From JAIRLS01 sp031551455 (GTDB taxonomy: Bacteria > Bacteroidota > Bacteroidia > Bacteroidales > UBA4181): 25,900 nt of DNA. The stretch lies in NCBI GenBank assembly GCA_031551455.1, contig JAVBNP010000137.1, positions 1 to 25,900 on the forward strand, written 5' to 3'. The position numbers and the translations under genes are program-made. Under the pieces are notes generated by a model. That model was not told the origin of the DNA. It saw nothing but the letters and a program-made list of their open reading frames with translations, and searched no databases. Within the stretch, counting starts at the first letter, position 1, and each line of letters starts with the position of its first letter. Of the stretch, positions 16,423-24,308 are shown piece after piece.

Positions 16423-18333
16423 ATGAACAATCTCGACGATAATCTGCTTCATCGGATTAATTTTCCTTCCGATATGAAAAATCTGAAGACGGATGAGATG
16501 GTCGAATTATCGGCACAACTCCGACAATTTATCATTGATGCCATCAGCCACAATCCGGGACACTTGGGTGCCAATTTGGGCGTGGTGGAACTTACCGTCG
16601 CGCTTCATCATGTTTTCGACACTCCCGACGATAAAATTATTTGGGATGTCGGCCATCAAGCATACGCGCATAAAATACTGACGGGACGAAGGGATGCTTT
16701 TCACACCAACCGTAAATACGGCGGATTGAGCGGATATCCTAATCTTGCCGAAAGCGAATACGATGCTTTCGGTGTCGGACACTCGTCGACGTCTATATCG
16801 GCAGCGTTGGGTATCGCCACGGCTTCAAAATTGCAAAACGAGAAACGTCAAGTGGTTGCGGTTATCGGCGACGGATCGCTCACGGGCGGCATGGCATTCG
16901 AAGCGCTCAACCATGCGGGTGCGGCACGGGCAAACATGTTGGTGATTCTGAACGACAACAACATGGCTATCGATCCGAACGTAGGAGCGTTGAAAGAATA
17001 CCTCATCGACATTACCACATCATACACCTACAACAAGATCAAAAAGGAAGTTTGGGATATCATGGGGAAACACACCCGATCGCGACGGCTTGTACAGCAA
17101 ATCGATCGGGGGATCAAATCCGTTTTGATGAAACAGGGCAATCTGTTCGAAGCGCTCGGATTTCGCTACTTCGGCCCCGTGGACGGTCATGATGTGACCT
17201 ATCTGACACGTGTTCTTCAAGACATGAAACACATCGAAGGTCCCAAATTGTTGCATGTGGTAACCGTTAAAGGCAAAGGATACGAATTTGCCGAAAAAGA
17301 TCAGACCCGTTGGCATGCACCCGGATTGTTCAATAAAGAAACCGGTGAGATCATTCGCGTTTCGACCGGTCAACCTCAACCGCCGCTTTATCAAGAAGTT
17401 TTCGGACATACATTGACGCAATTGGCCGAAATGAACGATCGTGTTGTCGGGATCACTCCTGCCATGTCCACCGGTTGTTCCATGCATCATTTAATGAAGC
17501 GTTTCCCCGATCGTTTTTTCGATGTGGGAATCGCCGAACAACACGCGGTTACGTTCTCTGCCGGATTGGCGGCAAAAGGATTGATCCCTTTTTGCAATAT
17601 CTATTCGTCGTTTTTGCAACGAGGTTATGATCAGGTGATTCACGATGCGGCATTGCAAAAATTACCGGTGATTTTTTGCATCGATCGTGCCGGATTGACG
17701 GGAGAAGACGGAGCAACGCATCACGGAGCTTACGATATGGCTTACTTGAGATGTATTCCCGGTATGGTTATTTCGGCGCCGATGAACGAAATAGATTTGC
17801 GTAATCTGATGTATACCGCTCAAACGGGAGCATGCGGCCCTTTTTCGATACGTTATCCGAAAGGAAGCGGAGTAACTCCCGATTGGGAAAAACCGTTTCA
17901 ATTGCTTCCCGTTGGAAAAGGGCGCATCATAAAAGAAGGAGATGATATTGCTCTTGTCGGTATCGGCACTGCGGGAAATTCGATCATTGAAGCATGTCGG
18001 CGACTTGAGGAAGAAGGTATACATGCCGCACATTACGATATGCTTTTCTTGAAACCCTTGGATGAAGAATTGTTGCATCACATTTGTCGCAAACACAAAC
18101 ATGTGATAACGGTAGAGGACGGCACCATTGTCGGCGGATTAGGGAGCGCCGTCATGGAATTTGTCAACGACCATGCCTATTCCGTTCGCGTAAAACGACT
18201 CGGTATCCCCGATCGCTTCATATTACACGGCACCGTTCGAGAACTTCAACGGGAATGCGGATACGATGCCGAAGGTATTACCGATACGGTCAAAAATATC
18301 TTACAAAGACAAACGCTCTCGCACGTGGGATAA
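16423..18333 (+). CDS. dxs: 1-deoxy-D-xylulose-5-phosphate synthase
   Basis: A 636-residue thiamine-diphosphate enzyme that joins pyruvate and glyceraldehyde 3-phosphate, the first step of the MEP isoprenoid pathway. The ThDP motif GDGSLTGGMAFEALNHAG starts near residue 149 with NDNNMAI completing it. HNPGHLGANLG near the start, DVGIAEQHAVTFSAGLA (about 367) with the cofactor-activating glutamate, and GLTGEDGATHHGAYD are all typical. Length is normal. It has its own promoter and diverges from sufB. A hydrolase gene follows in the same direction after about 130 bases. Confidence 0.97.
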   Translation: MNNLDDNLLHRINFPSDMKNLKTDEMVELSAQLRQFIIDAISHNPGHLGANLGVVELTVALHHVFDTPDDKIIWDVGHQAYAHKILTGRRDAFHTNRKYGGLSGYPNLAESEYDAFGVGHSSTSISAALGIATASKLQNEKRQVVAVIGDGSLTGGMAFEALNHAGAARANMLVILNDNNMAIDPNVGALKEYLIDITTSYTYNKIKKEVWDIMGKHTRSRRLVQQIDRGIKSVLMKQGNLFEALGFRYFGPVDGHDVTYLTRVLQDMKHIEGPKLLHVVTVKGKGYEFAEKDQTRWHAPGLFNKETGEIIRVSTGQPQPPLYQEVFGHTLTQLAEMNDRVVGITPAMSTGCSMHHLMKRFPDRFFDVGIAEQHAVTFSAGLAAKGLIPFCNIYSSFLQRGYDQVIHDAALQKLPVIFCIDRAGLTGEDGATHHGAYDMAYLRCIPGMVISAPMNEIDLRNLMYTAQTGACGPFSIRYPKGSGVTPDWEKPFQLLPVGKGRIIKEGDDIALVGIGTAGNSIIEACRRLEEEGIHAAHYDMLFLKPLDEELLHHICRKHKHVITVEDGTIVGGLGSAVMEFVNDHAYSVRVKRLGIPDRFILHGTVRELQRECGYDAEGITDTVKNILQRQTLSHVG

Positions 18334-18437
18334 ATCGGACGTCATCATCCGTATTTTTCGGTCGATTTGCTCGGCTTCCGGTCCGGTTCCGGGAAATATA
18401 ATATCAATTTTCGTCATCAATATTCGATGTTTTTTGT

Positions 18438-18445
18438 TTTATTTG
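18438..18445 (+). promoter_or_regulatory. Possible -7 element before the hydrolase gene
   Basis: TTTATTTG differs from TAnnTTTG at one fixed position. If used, transcription would begin near 18450, inside the first codons of the longer reading frame, which favours the ATG at 18465. Confidence 0.3.
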
Positions 18446-18464
18446 CATGACAAAATCAAAAATC

Positions 18465-19007
18465 ATGAGGATTACCAAAGAAAAAAGTATCGGATTGATC
18501 ATTGACGTACAGGAACGTTTGATACCCGTAATATACGAAAACGAAAAAATCGTTCGGAACATACAAACCTTGATCGGCGGCTTAAAGCTGCTGGGAATAC
18601 CTTTGCTGTTGACGGAACAATACCGTAAAGGGTTGGGCGAAACCATCGAACCTTTGCGCACATTGCTTGAATCGGAACAACCGATGGAAAAAATTTGTTT
18701 CAGTTGTTGCGACGATCCGCTTTTCATGGAAACCTTGGGTTTAACAAACAAACAATTTGTGATTCTTGCCGGTATAGAGACGCATGTTTGCGTTATGCAA
18801 ACGGCCGTCGATTTGATCGATTGCGGTTATATCCCGGTAGTTGTCGAAGATTGCATATCGTCGCGTACACCCGAAAACAAACGCATAGGTGTCGAACGCA
18901 TGCGTAACGAAGGAGCAATTATCGGCAGCGTAGAATCCGTTTTATTGGAATTGTGCCGTACGGCCGGAACTTCCGTATTTAAAGAAATATCGAAAGCAAT
19001 AAAATAA
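18465..19007 (+). CDS. Isochorismatase-family cysteine hydrolase
   Basis: A 180-residue alpha/beta hydrolase of the isochorismatase/YcaC type. The expected catalytic set is visible: aspartate 14 in GLIIDVQERL, a lysine in the PMEKICFSC segment, and cysteine near 109 in AGIETHVCVMQTA, preceded by the usual cis-peptide region. The substrate of such proteins is generally unknown and cannot be told here. The ATG at 18465 (MRITKEKSIG) fits the family N-terminus better than the ATG at 18447, which adds six residues and overlaps the possible promoter. The 7TM-HD gene starts 22 bases downstream, suggesting one transcript. Confidence 0.9.
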   Translation: MRITKEKSIGLIIDVQERLIPVIYENEKIVRNIQTLIGGLKLLGIPLLLTEQYRKGLGETIEPLRTLLESEQPMEKICFSCCDDPLFMETLGLTNKQFVILAGIETHVCVMQTAVDLIDCGYIPVVVEDCISSRTPENKRIGVERMRNEGAIIGSVESVLLELCRTAGTSVFKEISKAIK

Positions 19008-19029
19008 CCCGAAGAAGTCTATTCCGAAC

Positions 19030-21090
19030 ATGTCAAAAGTATTGCTTTTCATACGCACCCACACCTATGTCATTCTGCTTTACATAGTAAGCATCGTTAT
19101 CGTATGTTTTTTATTTCCGCGCGAGGGTAAATTTCCTTACGAATTTCAAAAAGGCAAGATTTGGGGGCACGAAGATCTGTATGCGCCTTTCGACGTCCCG
19201 ATACTCAAAACGCAACAAGAGTTGGATGTCGAAAAAGACAGTCTCCGCAAAGCGTTTGCGTTGTATTACAACTATCATCCGGAAGTTGCGGAACAACAGA
19301 AAGCTCGTTATCGTCAAACGTTCGATAAACATTGGTTGACCGCAGATTTAAACGAACATGTGAGAAAAAGACTGTACGATACCGGTATTTCCTTGTTGGA
19401 TTCGACATATCGTCGCGGAATCATTCAAGAAGAAGAAGGTTCCGGAATTGAAAGTCTCTCGGACAGGATCGTCATCATCAAAAATAACATCGGAGAAGAG
19501 AGCGATCGGGAAAGCGTTTTCACGCAAAAATCGGCCTACGAAATGATGATGAGACAGTTGGATAAATCGGAACGAGAAAATGAACGAGATTTCTTGAGAG
19601 ATTTGGACTTGAATGACTTCATTTTACCCAATTTGTTTTTTAATGCCGACATAACCAACAAAGCAAAAGTAGAACAGACGGGGAAAATCTCGCAGACCAA
19701 AGGTCTCATCCCGATGAATCGGAAAATTATTGCACACGGGGAAGTGGTCAACGATGAGAAATATAATTTATTGACATCGTTAAAATACGAATTCGAAAAC
19801 AAAGTGGGCACTTCCGGTAATTTTAACCGAATATTGTTGGGACAATGCATCATCGTGGTTTTTAGCTTCTTGCTGATATACTTGTTTTTGATGCTCTTTC
19901 GGCCGGAAATTTTTCGGAACACCTTGCGAACGGCTTTTCTCTTATTAATTGTCGTAATATTTGTCGGTTTATCCTGCATTGTCGTTCGTAACGAATATTT
20001 CAGCCTTTACATACTGCCGTATGTACTCATTCCGGTGATTATATGCACCTTTTACGATGCCCGAACGGCAACTTTTGTCTTTATGACAGCCATTCTTTTA
20101 ATCGGATTTATTGCTCCCAACAGCTTTGAATTCGTTTTTCTCAATTTTGCGGCAGGAATCGTGGGACTTGTCAATGTTCGGTCCATTTACCGACGGGGAA
20201 ACTTGTTCAAATCCATCGTGTGGATTATTTTGGCATACAGTGTCGTGTACACGGCCATGCTTTTAATTCAAGGTATCGATTTCCGACAGATCGACTGGAT
20301 GAACTATGCGCGTTTCGGTATCAGCGGGGCATTATTGTTTGTCGTATATCCCACCATTTTCATCTTCGAAAAAACCTTCGGATTTATGTCCGACATCACC
20401 CTCATGGAACTGTCGGACACCAACCAACCCTTGTTGCGTAAATTGGCGGAAGCAGCTCCCGGAACGTTCCAACATTCTCTGCAGGTGGCCAATTTATCGG
20501 AAGAAGTCATACAAAAAATAGGAGGTAATCCGTTGTTGGTCCGCACGGCGGCATTGTATCACGACATCGGAAAAATCACCCGTCCCGCCTATTTCATCGA
20601 AAATCAATCGGGAGGACGAAATCCGCACGAAGATCTAAGCCCGGAAAACAGCGCTCAGATCATCATCGAACATGTGTCGAACGGCATCGAAATCGCCAAA
20701 AAGAACCGCATTCCGCAACATATCATCGATTTCATACGAACACATCATGGTACAACAACCGTTCGCTTCTTCTATCATCTCCATCAAAAACAAAATTCCG
20801 AAAAAAGAGTCGAACGTTCGAAATTTACGTATCCCGGCCCTATACCGTTCTCGAAAGAAATGGTGGTCGTGATGATGTGTGACGCCATAGAAGCGGCATC
20901 ACGCAGTTTAAAGGAAATGAACCATCGAAATATCAGCGATTTGGTCGACAATATTGTTAATTATCAAATTTTGGAGGATCAATATAATGATGCCAACATC
21001 ACATACCGGGAAATCAATACGGCCAAACAGATTATCAAAAATCGTTTGATGAATATTTATCATGTACGTATCGAATATCCTAAAGAATAA
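19030..21090 (+). CDS. 7TM-HD family phosphohydrolase (PgpH-type, probable cyclic di-AMP phosphodiesterase)
   Basis: A 686-residue membrane protein with the 7TMR-HDED/7TM/HD layout. A first membrane helix (about 10-30) is followed by a large extracytoplasmic domain (about 35-270), a block of six to seven helices (about 275-465), and a cytoplasmic HD domain (about 478-670). The HD motif is HSLQVANLSEEV at about 482, then LYHDIGKITRP at about 509, with conserved THHGTT and DAIEAASR further on. In Firmicutes PgpH of this layout hydrolyses cyclic di-AMP; that activity is assigned here by family only. It probably shares a transcript with the hydrolase gene ahead of it. Confidence 0.93.
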   Translation: MSKVLLFIRTHTYVILLYIVSIVIVCFLFPREGKFPYEFQKGKIWGHEDLYAPFDVPILKTQQELDVEKDSLRKAFALYYNYHPEVAEQQKARYRQTFDKHWLTADLNEHVRKRLYDTGISLLDSTYRRGIIQEEEGSGIESLSDRIVIIKNNIGEESDRESVFTQKSAYEMMMRQLDKSERENERDFLRDLDLNDFILPNLFFNADITNKAKVEQTGKISQTKGLIPMNRKIIAHGEVVNDEKYNLLTSLKYEFENKVGTSGNFNRILLGQCIIVVFSFLLIYLFLMLFRPEIFRNTLRTAFLLLIVVIFVGLSCIVVRNEYFSLYILPYVLIPVIICTFYDARTATFVFMTAILLIGFIAPNSFEFVFLNFAAGIVGLVNVRSIYRRGNLFKSIVWIILAYSVVYTAMLLIQGIDFRQIDWMNYARFGISGALLFVVYPTIFIFEKTFGFMSDITLMELSDTNQPLLRKLAEAAPGTFQHSLQVANLSEEVIQKIGGNPLLVRTAALYHDIGKITRPAYFIENQSGGRNPHEDLSPENSAQIIIEHVSNGIEIAKKNRIPQHIIDFIRTHHGTTTVRFFYHLHQKQNSEKRVERSKFTYPGPIPFSKEMVVVMMCDAIEAASRSLKEMNHRNISDLVDNIVNYQILEDQYNDANITYREINTAKQIIKNRLMNIYHVRIEYPKE

Positions 21091-21203
21091 CAGCCCATCG
21101 ACTTAAATTCGGCACCATACCATCATCCGTTGAAACATTTTGCTTATTTCGGGATACATCAATAAAATTTTATCAAAAATATTGCGGAATCAAAAAACAG
21201 TGT

Positions 21204-21211
21204 TACCTTTG
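21204..21211 (+). promoter_or_regulatory. -7 promoter element of the tRNA-Asp gene
   Basis: TACCTTTG matches TAnnTTTG, with TTG at 21182-21184 at the -33 position 19 bases upstream. The predicted transcript starts about 15 bases ahead of the mature tRNA. Confidence 0.7.
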
Positions 21212-21231
21212 CACCGCAATTGAACAAACAC

Positions 21232-21305
21232 GGTGTGGTAGTTCAGCTGGTTAGAATACCTGCCTGTCACGCAGGGGGTCGCGGGTTCGAGTCCCGTCCA
21301 TACCG
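21232..21305 (+). tRNA. tRNA-Asp (anticodon GTC)
   Basis: A 74-base gene. The acceptor arms GGTGTGG and CCATACC pair fully with one G-T wobble. The anticodon stem CCTGC/GCAGG encloses the loop CTGTCAC with anticodon GTC. The T arm CGGGTTCGAGTCCCG is standard, and the discriminator base G is the one expected for tRNA-Asp. No CCA end is encoded. Confidence 0.96.
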
Positions 21306-21308
21306 CGT

Positions 21309-21349
21309 AAAAGCCTGATATCAAATTGATTATCAGGCTTTTATTTTTT
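21309..21349 (+). terminator. Intrinsic terminator of tRNA-Asp
   Basis: Twelve-base arms AAAAGCCTGATA and TATCAGGCTTTT enclose a 10-base loop, followed by ATTTTTT. It starts four bases after the tRNA. Confidence 0.88.
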
Positions 21350-21446
21350 ACCATATTGCGTTTGTGTTGCAAACTCGTTTTCTGACATCATTATTAGCTG
21401 TACTAAAATACTGATAATTATAAAAAACAATTGTCAAAGATCGTCT

Positions 21447-22028
21447 CTATTTATTAAGTGAGTTGCCAAGAGCATTAATCAGATCATTATGAATTCTTTC
21501 TATGTCATCAAAAAGAATATTACAATCATTTATCCATTTATTTGCATCATTTTCATGTCTGTAAAACTTGTCGGTTTGTTTCTTAGCATCAATAATTAAT
21601 TCTTGTAGATTTTTACTATCCTCAATAACTTTTTCTATGTTAGCTTTTGTTACATCATGATCTTCGTTTACAGAATCAATATCGTAATCGTAGCGAATTC
21701 TTAGTCGTTTTAAATCACTCCCAAAAGATTTTCTTACGCCTTTTTTATTCTGTTGCCAAGCTATACTATGCTTTTCTTTTTCAAAAAGATCTGTTTTCCC
21801 GATATGAACAATTCGTGCAAGATGAAAGTAGGAATAATAAAGTCTACTAATAATCTGACTAAAATAAGGATTTTCCTGCGTTGATAAAAACAGACAAAAC
21901 AGTAAAAAATCCTTTGATTTTTGAATCAATTGATAGAATTCAATAGGGGAAACCGGGCGTTCAACAACACATCCAGTTAGTAGAGTGATACAAAGTATTA
22001 TAAAAAATACTATTCGAAATAATCTCAT
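21447..22028 (-). CDS. Putative lipoprotein with HEPN-like sequence
   Basis: A 193-residue protein starting at 22028 with a lipoprotein signal peptide: MRLFRIVFFIILCIT then LLTGC, cysteine 20 being the likely lipidated residue. The rest is helical and charged. Residues 61-72 (SRLYYSYFHLAR) and 106-116 (LKRLRIRYDYD) resemble the two conserved helices of HEPN-type four-helix domains, where typical wording is SRaYYA.fh.a and LR..R..aDY. This is a by-eye match and the fold needs a profile search. If it is a HEPN fold, an extracytoplasmic lipid anchor would be odd for a family usually acting on RNA in the cytoplasm. The gene is markedly AT-rich against its neighbours and stands alone, which suggests acquisition. 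Confidence 0.7.
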   Translation of the reverse strand: MRLFRIVFFIILCITLLTGCVVERPVSPIEFYQLIQKSKDFLLFCLFLSTQENPYFSQIISRLYYSYFHLARIVHIGKTDLFEKEKHSIAWQQNKKGVRKSFGSDLKRLRIRYDYDIDSVNEDHDVTKANIEKVIEDSKNLQELIIDAKKQTDKFYRHENDANKWINDCNILFDDIERIHNDLINALGNSLNK

Positions 22029-22184
22029 ACTAATTGTTTCAAAATATTTAAAACACAATATTACAAATAATTAATCTTTATATATCTGTAATTACCATGA
22101 ACAAATACTGAAAACTATAACTCAAACAAGAGTGAAAAATATTTTAAGAAAAATGAAAAAACAGAATTTTCACTATAAAAACCA

Positions 22185-22192
22185 TACCTTTG
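22185..22192 (+). promoter_or_regulatory. -7 promoter element of the metal efflux operon
   Basis: TACCTTTG matches TAnnTTTG, 25 bases ahead of the ATG of the His-rich gene at 22218. It probably drives the adaptor and pump as well. Confidence 0.6.
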
Positions 22193-22217
22193 CAGTCCGA
22201 AATCTAAACACACATTG

Positions 22218-22568
22218 ATGTTGCAAAGAGGCAAACAAATCGTGGGAGGTATCCTGTTGCTGATATTCATGGCTTATTATGTCAATATCAGCTTCTTTAC
22301 GCATAGCCACATCATCAATGGCGTTACTATTGTGCATTCGCATTTCCATGATAAGGCGCACGCACAATCAGGGAAGCATACCGATAGCGAAGTAACGCTG
22401 ATTTCGATGTTGTCTGCTCTCGAAACATGCGCAGTAGCGACGTTTTTTGCGGGGTTAGCCGTTTTCTTTCCGTTTGCAACAGTTACACCCGTTCTACGCG
22501 GGGTTCAATTTACTACAAACCGTATCGTCTGCGTTTCCTTGCGGGCACCGCCTTTCCATTCCTTTTGA
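22218..22568 (+). CDS. His-rich two-helix membrane protein at the head of an RND efflux operon
   Basis: A 116-residue protein of unknown function. A hydrophobic segment (about 9-27) is followed by a histidine cluster with HSHIINGVTIVHSHFHDKAH at about 29-48, then a second hydrophobic segment (about 64-86). The ATG at 22218 is preferred to a TTG one codon upstream. The histidines could bind a transition metal on the extracytoplasmic side, and the location in front of a heavy-metal type RND adaptor and pump supports a metal-related role. I recall similar small proteins ahead of such operons in Bacteroidales, but have no functional data for them. Confidence 0.75.
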   Translation: MLQRGKQIVGGILLLIFMAYYVNISFFTHSHIINGVTIVHSHFHDKAHAQSGKHTDSEVTLISMLSALETCAVATFFAGLAVFFPFATVTPVLRGVQFTTNRIVCVSLRAPPFHSF

Positions 22569-22700
22569 GAAGACGTTTTTGAAATCTAAAAGATAATCAT
22601 CCGCAGCATACGTGTTTTGCGGTTGCAAAAGACTTCTCGAATGCCCTGTTTGTGGGCATCTGCAACTTATTTACATCCCAAATCCAAAATTATTTTTCTG

Positions 22701-23807
22701 ATGAACAGGATATTGATATGGGTATGCTTGTGTACCCTGCCGATTGCGTGCCAAAACAACCAAACCGCCGGCGAACACCCATCGGGTCTTCAATACCGTG
22801 GCGACACGGTGCACGTGGACGGGAGTTCAACCGTCAACTCCAAGATAAAACTATTGACTGTTGCCGATCGCGAGTACAGCGCCGAATTCAGCACCACAGG
22901 CGTAGTAAAAGCCATTGCAGGACAAATGGCTGAGGTCGCTCCGCCGTTCGACGGGCGGATCACCCGTTCGTTTGTGCAGTTGGGGCAGAAAGTGAATGCA
23001 GGTGCACCTGTGTTCGAGTTACATTCCGCCGATTTTTTCGAAGCGACCAAAAGCTATTTCCAAACACTTCAAACCAAAAAGACGAAGGAATTGAACCTGC
23101 AACGTCAACGCGATTTGGTGAAAAATGGTGTGGGCGTGGCGAAAGACCTCGAAGAAGCGGAAACCGATTACGAAATAGCCCTCAAAGATTATGAAGGCGC
23201 AGTGGCAACCCTGAAAATGTTCAATATCAATCCCGACGACATCATCATGGGGCAAGCCCTGAAAGTTACTTCACCAATCGGTGGCGAAGTAGTGCAGACG
23301 AATATCGTTATCGGGCAGTATGTAAAGAGTGATGCACAGCCTTTGGCAATTGTGGCCGAACTCAGTAAAGTATGGGTGGTGGCACAGGTAAAGGAAAAGT
23401 ACATCAATGCTATATATACCGACGACAAAGTGGAAATCCGCACCGATGCCGATCCTGGGCAAATTGTTGCAGGACATGTATCGCACATCAGCGAGTTGAT
23501 CGACGAGGAAACCCGTTCGATACAGGTACTGGTGACTTGCGATAACCGCGACCGCAAATTGAAACCGGGCATGTTCACGAATGTTCATTTCATCAACCGC
23601 CCGCAGGCGTCGCTGCTCGTTCCGTCTACGACCTTGTTGCAAAGCGAAGAGCAAACGTATGTTTTTGTCCGCGTAAGCGAAGGAAAATATATTAAAAAAA
23701 CAGTGACGGCAACCACGGCTAATGGCGGAGAGTCGGTAATTACGGGAGGATTGAAGGCAGACGACGTAGTTGTTGCCGAAGGCGGAATTTATTTAATGGA
23801 GAATTGA
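22701..23807 (+). CDS. Periplasmic adaptor (membrane fusion) lipoprotein of an RND efflux pump, CusB/CzcB type
   Basis: A 368-residue adaptor linking the inner-membrane pump to an outer-membrane channel. Start at 22701 gives MNRILIWVCLCTLPIAC, a lipoprotein signal with lipidated cysteine 17; upstream in-frame codons are unlikely coding. The first barrel/lipoyl half (VAPPFDGRITRSFVQLGQKV, about 75-93) is followed by a helical hairpin (about 108-172) and the returning lipoyl half (VTSPIGGEVVQ). Beta-barrel (LSKVWVVAQVKEKYI, RKLKPGMFTNVHF) and membrane-proximal domains follow. The stop TGA at 23805-23807 lies inside the heptamer array that begins at 23798, so the last residues (MEN) may come from the inserted repeat. 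Confidence 0.92.
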   Translation: MNRILIWVCLCTLPIACQNNQTAGEHPSGLQYRGDTVHVDGSSTVNSKIKLLTVADREYSAEFSTTGVVKAIAGQMAEVAPPFDGRITRSFVQLGQKVNAGAPVFELHSADFFEATKSYFQTLQTKKTKELNLQRQRDLVKNGVGVAKDLEEAETDYEIALKDYEGAVATLKMFNINPDDIIMGQALKVTSPIGGEVVQTNIVIGQYVKSDAQPLAIVAELSKVWVVAQVKEKYINAIYTDDKVEIRTDADPGQIVAGHVSHISELIDEETRSIQVLVTCDNRDRKLKPGMFTNVHFINRPQASLLVPSTTLLQSEEQTYVFVRVSEGKYIKKTVTATTANGGESVITGGLKADDVVVAEGGIYLMEN

Positions 23808-23869
23808 GAAAGGAGAATTGAGAATTAATTGCATGAAAATTATTCTCCATTCTCAACTCTCCACTCTCA
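23798..23869. repeat. Left heptamer arrays forming an imperfect hairpin
   Basis: Four units GGAGAAT, TGAGAAA, GGAGAAT, TGAGAAT (23798-23825) are followed after 16 bases by four units ATTCTCC, ATTCTCA, ACTCTCC, ACTCTCA (23842-23869). The two sets are near reverse complements and could fold into one long hairpin. The first set carries the adaptor stop codon; the second abuts the 3' end of the four-helix-bundle gene. Confidence 0.75.
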
Positions 23870-23873
23870 ATTT

Positions 23874-24236
23874 TTAACTCCCCTTTCTCAATGTATTTTT
23901 AGTTGTTTTTACGATGCTTACCAAAAGACGTATTAATTCATCGCAATCTTTATGCAGCGAGTCAAATTCTGTTTGCGATAAAAACAGGCTATCCTTTAAC
24001 AGCATCAGCCAATATTCTGTTTCATTGGCTTCTTTAAGGGCAATATTCATTTTATTCAAAAAATCAGCTTTTGATTGTGCATGTGCAGCTTCCCTGATCA
24101 AAGCCCCTATGGCTGTTCCGCTTCGCAAAACTTGTTTCGACAGCACAAATTCTTTTTTCTCAGTACATAACCATTTGTACACTCCAATAATTCTTAATGC
24201 AAACTTATATGATTTAGGTGCAAGTATGTTATCCAC
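23874..24236 (-). CDS. Four-helix-bundle protein (S23 / 23S rRNA intervening-sequence protein family)
   Basis: A 120-residue helical protein. The wording KSYKFALRIIGVYKWL, KKEFVLSKQVLRSGTAIGALIREA, QSKADFLNKMNIALKEANETEYWL and LLKDSLF is that of the S23/Avd-like four-helix-bundle family, first found encoded in intervening sequences of 23S rRNA genes. Avd, the accessory protein of diversity-generating retroelements, has the same fold. The biochemical role of free-standing members is unknown. There is no in-frame ATG near the start; a GTG at 24236 gives the normal family length, with a TTG at 24266 as alternative. It lies antisense between adaptor and pump genes and is bounded by heptamer arrays. 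No reverse transcriptase is present. Confidence 0.9.
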   Translation of the reverse strand: MDNILAPKSYKFALRIIGVYKWLCTEKKEFVLSKQVLRSGTAIGALIREAAHAQSKADFLNKMNIALKEANETEYWLMLLKDSLFLSQTEFDSLHKDCDELIRLLVSIVKTTKNTLRKGS

Positions 24237-24277
24237 AATTATTAAGCATAAGATGAAGATATACAAAACTACAAATA

Positions 24278-24305
24278 ATTCTCCATTCTCAATTCTCCAT
24301 TCTCA
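24278..24305. repeat. Right heptamer array directly before the pump start codon
   Basis: Four perfect tandem units ATTCTCC, ATTCTCA, ATTCTCC, ATTCTCA end three bases before the ATG of the pump gene at 24309. They occupy the region where a ribosome-binding site would lie, and no purine-rich site is left. Confidence 0.8.
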
Positions 24306-24308
24306 ATT

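Larger units (their letters stand above)
23798..24305 (-). mobile_element. Candidate insertion unit: four-helix-bundle gene bounded by heptamer arrays
   Basis: The roughly 508-base segment separates adaptor and pump genes that normally adjoin. Its outer ends are arrays of 7-base repeats in opposite orientation: GGAGAAT/TGAGAA(A/T) on the left and ATTCTCC/ATTCTCA on the right. They act as inverted termini, offset by one unit. It contains a single gene on the opposite strand. No transposase is encoded, so any mobility would depend on something elsewhere. Interpretation is inference from structure. Confidence 0.5.

Noticed and set aside
21232..21305. tRNA-Asp as an integration site for an island at 21.4-22.1 kb
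   Set aside because: No integrase and no repeated copy of the tRNA 3' end were seen; the terminator directly after the tRNA is intact.
23874..24236. Avd of a diversity-generating retroelement
   Set aside because: No reverse transcriptase or template/variable repeat pair is seen in the window; only the fold family is shared.
23798..24305. CRISPR-like array
   Set aside because: The repeats are contiguous 7-base tandem units without spacers and flank a protein gene.
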